From an uncultured Pirellula sp. (lineage in GTDB: Bacteria; Planctomycetota; Planctomycetia; Pirellulales; Pirellulaceae), in assembly GCA_903820735.1 (NCBI GenBank), contig CAIJIZ010000266.1, positions 1 through 32,916 of the forward strand: 32,916 nucleotides of DNA, read 5' to 3'. Positions within the stretch are counted from its first letter, which is position 1; the number at the start of each line of letters is the position of its first letter. Position numbers and translations under genes: made by a program. Positions 1-6,588 of this stretch are shown here, in pieces. Under the pieces are notes generated by a model that saw only the letters and a program-made list of their open reading frames with translations, was not told where the DNA came from and ran no database searches.

Positions 1-93
1 AAAGGCAATACCGGCAAACGACTCTCCCCGAAAGAACGTGAGAAACTTCAGAAGGAACGCGATCGCCTTCTGCGAAAAAAGAAACGTGACTAA
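1..93 (+). CDS. C-terminal end of an unidentified protein (partial)
   Basis: Reading frame 1 is open from the window edge to a TAA at 91-93 and gives 30 residues with a very basic, helical tail (GKRLSPKEREKL, ending LLRKKKRD). The start and the body of the gene lie outside the window, so the function cannot be established. Basic tails of this kind occur on RNA-binding proteins, for example the end of the signal recognition particle GTPase Ffh. That is only a guess from composition. The 17-bp tandem array begins about ten bases after the stop. Confidence 0.6.
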   Translation, partial: KGNTGKRLSPKEREKLQKERDRLLRKKKRD

Positions 94-102
94 CAACATG
101 CC

Positions 103-289
103 CATAGCCAATGCACGCCCATAGCCACTGCACGCCCATAGCGACTGCACGCCCATAGCCACTGCACGCCCATAGCCACTGCACGCCCATAGCCACTGCA
201 CGCCCATAGCGACTAATTTTTCATAGTCGCTGCACTCCCGTAGCTACAGCATTTCCGTAGTCGCTGCACTCCCGTAGATACTGCTGCTA
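103..289. repeat. 17-bp tandem repeat array, 11 units
   Basis: Consensus unit CATAGCCACTGCACGCC repeats at exactly 17-bp spacing from 103. The first six units (103-204) are identical or differ at one position. Unit seven is half degenerate (CATAGCGACTAATTTTT). Units eight to eleven drift to CATAGTCGCTGCACTCC or CGTAGCTACAGCATTTC but keep the 17-bp phase. Because 17 is not a multiple of three, and the array lies just after a stop codon, it is non-coding. It fills most of the gap between the partial plus-strand gene and the convergent PSP1 gene. Confidence 0.93.
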
Positions 290-355
290 AACGGTGGAAT
301 ATCACCTTCAGCGCCCACTATCCTCTCGCAACGGACTACGATCCATTCCCCATTC

Positions 356-964
356 CTAATTCCTCACTCCCCGGCCCACCGCACAACTTCGCGATGCCGC
401 ACACGATCGGCAGCCACCCACACCTGCCGAACCACAACCGCGACCAACTCGTTCCCCCGATCCATCTTCGGATTGATCCACTTGACCACAGGTGGGACCA
501 CATCCCTCTCGAAGTCGCTTTGCAATCTGCGAATTACTGACTGTCGATTGGTACAGCGCGCTGAGCGAAGCTTCTAACTCACAAGCCTTCGCGCTCGGTT
601 CACCCAAGTAATGAAAGACCACATCGTAGCCATCTAAACTGGATTCAATCTCCAACAAAGTATCTTTTGCCCCGTTCGCATCGAGATACTCTTGGCATAC
701 CGGCAAACACTGTTGGTTGAGATCAAGCAATTGTTTCCACAGCCAGCGATCCTCCTGTGTAGCTTTTCTTACACAAATCACTTGCGTTCCGCTTAAATCT
801 GCTTCCACGTCCGCTTGCGAACACCAAGCGACAAAGCGACCGATGCGCAGTCCGGTTTCCGTACGGCAGACAATCCAATCCCCGCGTTGCAGCTCCTCTA
901 CACCTGCGTAGAACGAAACCAAGCTTCCTTGAAGCTCGAATCGAACGAGTCCGTAAATGCTCAC
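356..964 (-). CDS. PSP1-domain protein with cysteine-rich C-terminus (RicT/YaaT-like)
   Basis: The 202-residue product has an N-terminal beta-rich part and a PSP1 C-terminal-type domain at about residues 65-155 (DGYDVVFHYLGEPSA, then QIAKRLREGCGPTCG). A Gly/Cys-rich tail with five more cysteines follows (GRGCGSAGVGGCRSC). The best-known family member is B. subtilis YaaT/RicT, part of the RicAFT complex that modulates RNase Y and carries Fe-S clusters. Clustered cysteines here suggest metal or Fe-S binding, which is inference. The start is GTG at 964 and overlaps the TGA of the upstream cyclase gene (GTGA), so the two are translationally coupled. It is the last gene of the operon running from 4485. 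The family match is by motif; a role in this operon is unknown. Confidence 0.75.
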   Translation of the reverse strand: MSIYGLVRFELQGSLVSFYAGVEELQRGDWIVCRTETGLRIGRFVAWCSQADVEADLSGTQVICVRKATQEDRWLWKQLLDLNQQCLPVCQEYLDANGAKDTLLEIESSLDGYDVVFHYLGEPSAKACELEASLSALYQSTVSNSQIAKRLREGCGPTCGQVDQSEDGSGERVGRGCGSAGVGGCRSCAASRSCAVGRGVRN

Positions 965-2265
965 TCGTCCCTCTTTCCCTGATGCTGTCCGACGGGTACT
1001 CCCGACAAAGCTTCTCTTTCAACTCGCATAGAATCCAATTCCTTGAGCCAAGCAATCGCTTGTTCCATCTTACTTCGGTCCACTTCATGTACCGAAACGC
1101 TTTGACCTACACTCTTGAGCATCGTCAGGGTCAATCTTCCGCCGAGATGCTGTCGAAATTCTTCGAGCCCATCGAAAACCGACCGCGATTCGAGCGCGGC
1201 ATCATAGATCGGTAGTTGCAAATCAACCAAGGCGTTGACAGCCCCAATCGCATCGCTGCGGTCGAGTCCAAACATCAGATGCGAATAGAGTGTATCGAGT
1301 GCCACGCCGATAGATACCGCTTCTCCATGCCGAAGACGGTACTTGGTATTTTGTTCGAGTTTGTGGGCAGACCAATGCCCGTAGTCCAAGGGGCGAGCTT
1401 CCTGCATCTCAAAGGGATCTCCGCCATGGGTGATATGGTGCAAGTGCATCAGGACGCTCGAGCGAATCGCCGGCATGACCGCAGTCCAATCTCTCGCTGC
1501 GATGTCTTTGGCATGCTGGCAAAGAAACCGGAATGCCGAGGGACTTTTGAGCAACGAAACTTTGACCGACTCGGAGAATCCCGCTCGGAAATCGCGATCG
1601 GGTAGTTTGGCAAGCAGACGTTGGTCGTTGACGACCCCCCAGGGGACTGCAAACGTTCCTTTCCAATTCTTCTTTCCGAACGCATTAATCGCGTTCTTGA
1701 CCCCAACCCCCGAGTCCGCTTGGGCCAAAGTCGTGGTTGGAAAACGAACCAATCGAATACCTCGGTGCGCAATTCCCGCCGCGTAGCCGACCGCGTCGAG
1801 CACCGCTCCACCACCGACCACAACGACATACGATCGCCGATCCAAGCCATCTCGCTCGATTGTGGAGAAAATCCGGTTTACTGCCTGCTCATCATTCTTG
1901 ACTTGCTCCCCACCTTCGACGCGATGGATATCCGAGACTAATTCTAGGGAATCGGAACTCTCAGCGATTCGTTGATGAATCTGATTTTCCAGACTCGGGT
2001 CGGCCGCAAGCACCGATGAATCGATCCACCATTGCAACCTCGCTTTGCCTGCTCCCCCACGCTCCCCGGAAATGCTGCCTCCGGAATTGCTATCTACGGT
2101 ATTGCTGCCTCCGGTATTGCTTTGGAAGATCGGAAGGACGTTCTCCCAGTCCGCGCCAAAGCAGTCCTTTGTAAACCGCAACCGCATAACCTGCGGGACA
2201 GAAAAATTGACATCCAGGGAATCTTCGGAGATCGACCAGGGAATCGAGGACATGGTGGGAAACAT
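961..2265 (-). CDS. 3-dehydroquinate synthase-family sugar-phosphate cyclase (EboD-like)
   Basis: The 434-residue protein has the DHQS fold signatures. These are the NAD-binding loop VVVVGGGAVLDAVGYAAG (about 147-164), the substrate segment FPTTTLAQADSGVGVK, and three metal ligands. E232 lies in GFSESVK, H297 in LDYGHWSAH and H313 in RHGEAVSIG, with the usual 16-residue spacing between the histidines. The sequence resembles the EboD branch more than housekeeping AroB, but no eboA/B/C/E/F gene is visible nearby. Residues 49-74 are a Gly/Ser-rich insert (NTGGSNTVDSNSGG) encoded by imperfect DNA repeats. ATG at 2265 is used, with a second ATG 12 bases in. It lies 63 bp after the monooxygenase gene and overlaps the PSP1 gene by 4 bp. 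The exact cyclic product is not predictable by eye. Confidence 0.85.
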   Translation of the reverse strand: MFPTMSSIPWSISEDSLDVNFSVPQVMRLRFTKDCFGADWENVLPIFQSNTGGSNTVDSNSGGSISGERGGAGKARLQWWIDSSVLAADPSLENQIHQRIAESSDSLELVSDIHRVEGGEQVKNDEQAVNRIFSTIERDGLDRRSYVVVVGGGAVLDAVGYAAGIAHRGIRLVRFPTTTLAQADSGVGVKNAINAFGKKNWKGTFAVPWGVVNDQRLLAKLPDRDFRAGFSESVKVSLLKSPSAFRFLCQHAKDIAARDWTAVMPAIRSSVLMHLHHITHGGDPFEMQEARPLDYGHWSAHKLEQNTKYRLRHGEAVSIGVALDTLYSHLMFGLDRSDAIGAVNALVDLQLPIYDAALESRSVFDGLEEFRQHLGGRLTLTMLKSVGQSVSVHEVDRSKMEQAIAWLKELDSMRVEREALSGVPVGQHQGKRDE

Positions 2266-2328
2266 TCGAGGGAGGGAACGGCTCGGACGCAGTAGAACTT
2301 ACGCCCTTCGATTTAGCCACGCTCTATT

Positions 2329-3375
2329 CTACCCACCAACCCCCATAGTTCCAAAGTGCTTGATCACACATTCAGAGAATCGTTCCATTTCTTCGAGTTG
2401 CGGACTGCACTGCAGTAGCAATAAATCCACCCCAACCTCTGCAAATTCCCCGATCCGATCCTGAACTTGCTGAGGAGAACCGACTAATCCGGCTTGTAAT
2501 CCACGATTACTAACCGAATAGTCTTCCAGACTAACCCGTCGTTCTAACTGCGTGCCGGCCAGCCATTGCTGATAATTTGAGTAACCTAACGCTGAGTGTT
2601 TCACATCGGTAATCCTTTGCAATTCGGCTTGGGCCTCCTCAAGCGTCGGACGTGTGATGACATAAGCAGCAACTCCAAATCGCATCGGAGGCAGTCCGAG
2701 TGCATCGCGGCGGATTTGCATGTCTCGAATCTTCGGTGCGATACGTTCAGGCGGATCCCCGTGCATGACATAAGCATCGCATTTTCGAGCAATCAAATCT
2801 TTTGCGGCCTCTGACTCTCCGCCTGCATAAATCGTCGGCCTGGGCTGCGTCAATGGCTTCGGCTGCAATACGCCTTGTTTGATCTTGTAAAACGCTCCTT
2901 CATAATCGACCCCATCGCGACTCCACAACGCATCGACCACATCAAGCCACTCTTCTGTCCTCTCATAGCGTCGATCATGTTGCTCGAATTGAACTCCATA
3001 TTTTTCCGCTTCATCCTGCCACCAACTCGACACAACGTTCAAACTCAACCGACCAGCCCCACCTATTCGATCGATATTCGCAGCTTGCTTAGCCAACAAC
3101 GCGGGAGCATGAAACGTCGGGCGAACGGCCACCATCCACTCGATCCGCTCGGTGACGGCCATCAAAGCCGCGGCTGTTGACCAAGCATCGAGCGACGGCG
3201 CTGATTGACCTTTGATATCGTTGAGATTCAGCTCGGCAATAAGGCTTAAATCAAACCCAATCTGCTCGCTTCGCTGCGCAAGCCGTTTGACATACCCCCA
3301 GTCAGCTTGCATCCCCTCGTCCTCGACGTTCCTCAACCAACCGCCAAAGACCGGTAGCCAATATCCAAAACGCAT
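2329..3375 (-). CDS. LLM-class flavin-dependent monooxygenase (SsuD/SfnG-like)
   Basis: The 348-residue protein fits the luciferase-like (alpha/beta)8 family of two-component FMNH2-dependent monooxygenases. It opens MRFGYWLPVFGGW and carries the SsuD-type flavin/substrate segment SLNVVSSWWQDEAEKYG at about 111-127. The phosphate-site region PTIYAGGESEAAKDL is at about 180-194. SsuD-type enzymes cleave C-S bonds of alkanesulfonates or sulfones, but other members act in antibiotic or amino-acid modification, so the substrate is open. No flavin reductase or ABC sulfonate transporter is next to it, which argues against a standard ssu operon. It sits 15 bp after the ATP-grasp gene and is surely co-transcribed with it. 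Confidence 0.87.
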   Translation of the reverse strand: MRFGYWLPVFGGWLRNVEDEGMQADWGYVKRLAQRSEQIGFDLSLIAELNLNDIKGQSAPSLDAWSTAAALMAVTERIEWMVAVRPTFHAPALLAKQAANIDRIGGAGRLSLNVVSSWWQDEAEKYGVQFEQHDRRYERTEEWLDVVDALWSRDGVDYEGAFYKIKQGVLQPKPLTQPRPTIYAGGESEAAKDLIARKCDAYVMHGDPPERIAPKIRDMQIRRDALGLPPMRFGVAAYVITRPTLEEAQAELQRITDVKHSALGYSNYQQWLAGTQLERRVSLEDYSVSNRGLQAGLVGSPQQVQDRIGEFAEVGVDLLLLQCSPQLEEMERFSECVIKHFGTMGVGG

Positions 3376-3390
3376 CGCTATCTCCTTGCC

Positions 3391-4485
3391 TTAAGCTTTC
3401 GCCGACGGGGCTGTTGCCACCCGCATTTCCATGTAATCGACAAGTCGAGCAAAGGGATCGAGTCCCACTACATTCGTAGCATCAGCGACGAAATTCGACA
3501 AAGCGTTGATATCGTAGTAAACAACTCGTCCATCCCGATCGTCGACCATGTACTCAATCCCACCAACATCGATCTTCGCTCGCTGCATGATAGCTTCACA
3601 AGCTCGGATCACTTCCGAAGTAGGACTCGCGGCTTGAACCTTCAAACCAGACTTCGGCGCATCGATAGGACATGCCGCCCGCTGCAACTCCACACCGTCG
3701 GAACGTTGACAAATATCCGCTGGACACAGATTGAATGTATCCCCCGTTAAATGTACATCGATCGCATAGAGAAACTTGCCTCCTAGCAACTCAACCCGCG
3801 TGATTTTGCTACCTCGAGCAGGTGTGTACTCCTGCACCAACGCGGTGTGATCCACACCGAAATCCAGTGAACCTTGCTGTGCTGCTCGCTCTAGCCCCTG
3901 AAGTGAATCATATCGGACAATACCTGCCCCGGATCCCCCGATGTTCGCCTTGAAGACCACCGGAAATCGCAATCCTCCGGAAGCTTCAGCAACCTGGGAT
4001 GCATGATTCAAAACCCTTGAATGCGGATACCCTAACCCCAATTCCTCTAACAAAGTTAATTGCTTGGATTTGCTCGTCTCCATCGTAAACGCATCGAGTC
4101 CATTGATCACCGGCACTCCCAGCCGTTGAAGATGCGCCAGCCAATCTAGCGTAAAGAACATCCCCTGAACCCCACCCCGCAAATATGCTGATGGACTCAT
4201 CCGATTGAAAACCAAACCATACGGAGAACTCGATTCACTCGGATCAAACCAATGACCGCGAGGATCAAGTCGCACCCAGGGGATCCCGCGGCGATCAAGC
4301 TCCGCGAATAACGGTTTGAACCAATGCTCATGCTCGTGATAAATCGCCCAAGGTTTCCCGCCACTTACCTGGTTTAACGTCATTGCGTTCAACGTCATTG
4401 CCTCGCCTACCTCTGTCGCTGCTTTGTACTTTGTAATCGTTTGAAATGAACTTATGAAGACATCCTGTGGATTCGTTGCGAACAC
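3391..4485 (-). CDS. RimK-like ATP-grasp ligase
   Basis: ATP-grasp features are visible: a pre-ATP-grasp N-terminus (KPWAIYHEHEHWFKPLF), VVFKANIGGSGAGIVRY for ATP and phosphate binding (about 175-191), VQEYTP for adenine contacts, and a metal-binding end VGGIEYM..DGRVVYYDINALSNFV. Such ligases activate a carboxylate as acyl phosphate and join it to an amine or thiol. The partner here is unknown. The ORF opens with GTG at 4485 behind AGGTGG, 11 bases away. The first 29 residues look unconserved, and ATG at 4398 (MTLNAMTLNQ) is an equally good start. It is the first gene of the four-gene operon and divergent from the gene at 4573. A 12-bp palindrome lies just upstream of the outer start. Confidence 0.82.
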   Translation of the reverse strand: MFATNPQDVFISSFQTITKYKAATEVGEAMTLNAMTLNQVSGGKPWAIYHEHEHWFKPLFAELDRRGIPWVRLDPRGHWFDPSESSSPYGLVFNRMSPSAYLRGGVQGMFFTLDWLAHLQRLGVPVINGLDAFTMETSKSKQLTLLEELGLGYPHSRVLNHASQVAEASGGLRFPVVFKANIGGSGAGIVRYDSLQGLERAAQQGSLDFGVDHTALVQEYTPARGSKITRVELLGGKFLYAIDVHLTGDTFNLCPADICQRSDGVELQRAACPIDAPKSGLKVQAASPTSEVIRACEAIMQRAKIDVGGIEYMVDDRDGRVVYYDINALSNFVADATNVVGLDPFARLVDYMEMRVATAPSAKA

Positions 4486-4487
4486 TC

Positions 4488-4499
4488 TGGGTTAACCCA
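4488..4499. promoter_or_regulatory. 12-bp perfect palindrome TGGGTTAACCCA in divergent promoter region
   Basis: TGGGTTAACCCA is perfectly self-complementary. It sits 3-14 bases upstream of the GTG start of the ATP-grasp gene, inside the 87-bp gap shared with the divergent gene at 4573. It overlaps the spacer of the putative Shine-Dalgarno sequence AGGTGG. It could be an operator or a small mRNA hairpin at the ribosome site. No regulator gene is adjacent, so the assignment is tentative. Confidence 0.35.
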
Positions 4500-4572
4500 C
4501 CTAGAGTACGCCAGCATAACTCTCCAAAACAGAAAATAATAATGCTAGCCCAGTTGCCTGGATCCTACGAGG

Positions 4573-5628
4573 GTGGCATTGACGCAAGGTTCGATTTCCC
4601 CCTACAAAACGCAAGTGGCTGAGAAAAAGCAACTGCCTGAAAAACATACCGTAAAACCTTTTGATCCAAGTCCGCTCGTCGAAGGAATCTCTGGAATGAG
4701 CCGCCTGAAAAGCTTCTTGCTAGAAAACCAAAACAACCCAAAACGCTTGGATCACGGGTTTTCAAACGCCGCAGATGCGATGGATTTCTCGGGAGAGCAC
4801 GGAGCCGATTCAGGTTCACGAAACCCCCTAAAAGCCCCACCCTCCCTAAGCTTCCCACATCGGATCTTCGTCCCTGAACACTACGAAGCGGGTTATCAGT
4901 ACCCGTTGGTCATCTGGTTGCATTCCCAGCACAGCAGCGAATGCGAACTCGATGAAATCATGCCCAACCTGAGCATGCGCAATTACGTCGGCCTGTCCTT
5001 GCGAGCCACCCGCCCATCTCGCAAATCACCACGCCTGTTCCAATGGGGTAACACCTTAACGGATTACATCCTCGCAGAAGAATGTGTCTTTCAAGCTATC
5101 GAACAACTCAGTGAGTCCTTGTCGATCAATACAGAAAACGTCTTCGTCGCTGGATTCGGTAGCGGTGCTACCCTGGCCCAATGGATCGGCTTGCGAAACC
5201 CAAACGCATTTGCCGGCGTTGTCGCTTGCAACGGCCCCTTTCCAAACCATAAGCGAGCTCTCGCCGATTGGAAGTCGGCGCGAAATCTCCCCGTCCTCGC
5301 GATGCAAAACTCCGATTCGAATACCTGCGGGATCGATCAAGTTATCGATATGATGCGACTGGCTCATCGCGCACACTTGAACTATCAATTCATTCAATTC
5401 CAAGCAGACTCAACAGCACTTTCGAACCGCGAATCGAAACAACAAGCGGCCCAAGAAGAGAGCCTTGATTCACAGATGCTTCAAGTCGCCAATCGATTCA
5501 TGATGGGGATCGTTACCCGCACACCCATTACCCTCCAAACCAACGAAAACATCAACTACGCCGCCGCATCCACCGAACCCCGCTTCGCGTCGGATTTCAA
5601 CTGCCGTCGCCCCACTACTGGCAACTAG
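4573..5628 (+). CDS. Alpha/beta-hydrolase-fold protein with degenerate nucleophile elbow
   Basis: The protein has 351 residues. After a disordered N-terminus of about 90 residues comes a phospholipase/carboxylesterase-like core with RIFVPEHYEAGYQYPLVIWLHS (about 97-118), which resembles the oxyanion-hole strand. NVFVAGFGSGATLAQWIGLRNP (189-210) is at the position of the nucleophile elbow. The elbow reads G-F-G-S-G, so the central residue of GxSxG is glycine 196 and the serine is shifted one place. The C-terminal half shows no convincing catalytic Asp/His motif. It may be a pseudo-esterase with a binding or scaffolding role. The track start is GTG 4573. TTG 4579 (behind GAGG) and ATG 4696 (behind AAGGA) are credible alternatives. 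The next gene begins 3 bp after the stop. Confidence 0.72.
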   Translation: MALTQGSISPYKTQVAEKKQLPEKHTVKPFDPSPLVEGISGMSRLKSFLLENQNNPKRLDHGFSNAADAMDFSGEHGADSGSRNPLKAPPSLSFPHRIFVPEHYEAGYQYPLVIWLHSQHSSECELDEIMPNLSMRNYVGLSLRATRPSRKSPRLFQWGNTLTDYILAEECVFQAIEQLSESLSINTENVFVAGFGSGATLAQWIGLRNPNAFAGVVACNGPFPNHKRALADWKSARNLPVLAMQNSDSNTCGIDQVIDMMRLAHRAHLNYQFIQFQADSTALSNRESKQQAAQEESLDSQMLQVANRFMMGIVTRTPITLQTNENINYAAASTEPRFASDFNCRRPTTGN

Positions 5629-5631
5629 GCG

Positions 5632-6318
5632 ATGTCAAAGCTACTCGAAATCCATTCTGCTCCCATCGATGTAACTCGCGAGAATCAAGCATCTTCTCCG
5701 GTATGCACGACCCTTGCGTTCTGCAAAAACGGCGACCGATTCACCCACGTCATGGCTATCGATGAAAAATCATCTGCAAGCCTTAAGCGATCGACCTTCC
5801 TACAGTCGATAACCACCGATGCGCAGTTGGCTTGGCCAAGCGATCCGCCACTGCAACAAGTCGTCCTCGAACCACTTGGACCTGACCTACAACACGTCGC
5901 GCTCGGAGTCGGATTGTCAGGACATGGTCACTGGTCACTCGCCGCCCGTTGTCTCGACGATAACCATTCCTTAGAACTCGATTTCGCTTGCCGTATCTCA
6001 CGCCCTGCCCTGTTTCTTGGGAGTACCTACCGAATCCTCGACGCAAACAGCGCAGATCATTGTCTAACAGACGCTCCTCCCAATACAAATCTAAACGGCA
6101 TTTCAAACCTATATTGGCACGAAGCCCACATCGATGGGAATTCATGGACCGGTACATGGACTCAACCTGAAAAAGCCCCATTAAACATCCAACTCGAAGT
6201 CACTCTCGGAAAGCTTCTTTGGAGCCCTGAACTACGGCAACTTCAAATCCTGCCGCTAGGCTCACTCGATAATCCTGCCACACTTCGTTGGTGCTATCGA
6301 TTCCGTCAGCTACCATAA
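5632..6318 (+). CDS. Conserved-looking protein of unknown function
   Basis: The 228-residue protein has no signal peptide, membrane segment or motif that I recognise. It is rich in beta-forming segments (QQVVLEPLGPDLQHVALGVG, HWSLAARCLD, LQLEVTLGKLLW-like stretches) and has several tryptophans near the end (NLYWHEAH, WTGTWTQ). A beta-sandwich or lipocalin-like fold is possible but unproven. ATG at 5632 follows the TAG of the hydrolase-like gene by 3 bp, so the two are almost certainly one transcript and may act together. The stop at 6318 faces the convergent gene ending at 6589. Confidence 0.7.
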   Translation: MSKLLEIHSAPIDVTRENQASSPVCTTLAFCKNGDRFTHVMAIDEKSSASLKRSTFLQSITTDAQLAWPSDPPLQQVVLEPLGPDLQHVALGVGLSGHGHWSLAARCLDDNHSLELDFACRISRPALFLGSTYRILDANSADHCLTDAPPNTNLNGISNLYWHEAHIDGNSWTGTWTQPEKAPLNIQLEVTLGKLLWSPELRQLQILPLGSLDNPATLRWCYRFRQLP

Positions 6319-6446
6319 TGGGATGAGCGTCCCACGCCGTCCACTCTTTGAAGCTAAGCAGTTAAGCAAATCCTATCCCATGGGGGATTCCGTAGTCCAC
6401 GCGCTTCGCAGGAGGAGTCAGGGCTTTCTTGGCTTCTTTGCGTAAG

Positions 6447-6548
6447 ACCATACTCCCTAACGCACGGGCTAGGAGGCCCATTTTGCAATTCGTTGCGTAA
6501 GTCCAACACACCTTTAGGCACTTGCGTAGGACGTGGTTGGAGTATGGT
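6447..6548. repeat. Inverted repeat in convergent intergenic region
   Basis: ACCATACTCC (6447-6456) and GGAGTATGGT (6539-6548) are perfect 10-bp reverse complements 82 bases apart. They lie in the 270-bp gap between two convergent genes. Inside are three variants of GCGTAAGWCC/GCGTAGGAC and a short GGGC..GCCC stem. I see no coding sequence or run of T that would make it a classic terminator. It could be a small structured RNA or a remnant of a repeat element. Confidence 0.4.
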
Positions 6549-6588
6549 TGAAGACCGCTGCACATACCCGAATTTATAGGGACTGAAT

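Noticed and set aside
103-289. CRISPR array
   Set aside because: Units are contiguous 17-bp tandem copies without spacers.
356-520. Possible frameshift near the end of the PSP1 gene
   Set aside because: The tail after CGPTCG looked odd at first, but the Gly/Cys-rich sequence fits cysteine-rich tails of this type and the frame closes at a normal stop.
961-2265. Housekeeping aroB
   Set aside because: Metal-binding motifs are shared, but the sequence style (PLDYGHWSAHKLE, AQADSGVGVKNAIN) and operon context fit an EboD-like branch better. The call is left at family level.
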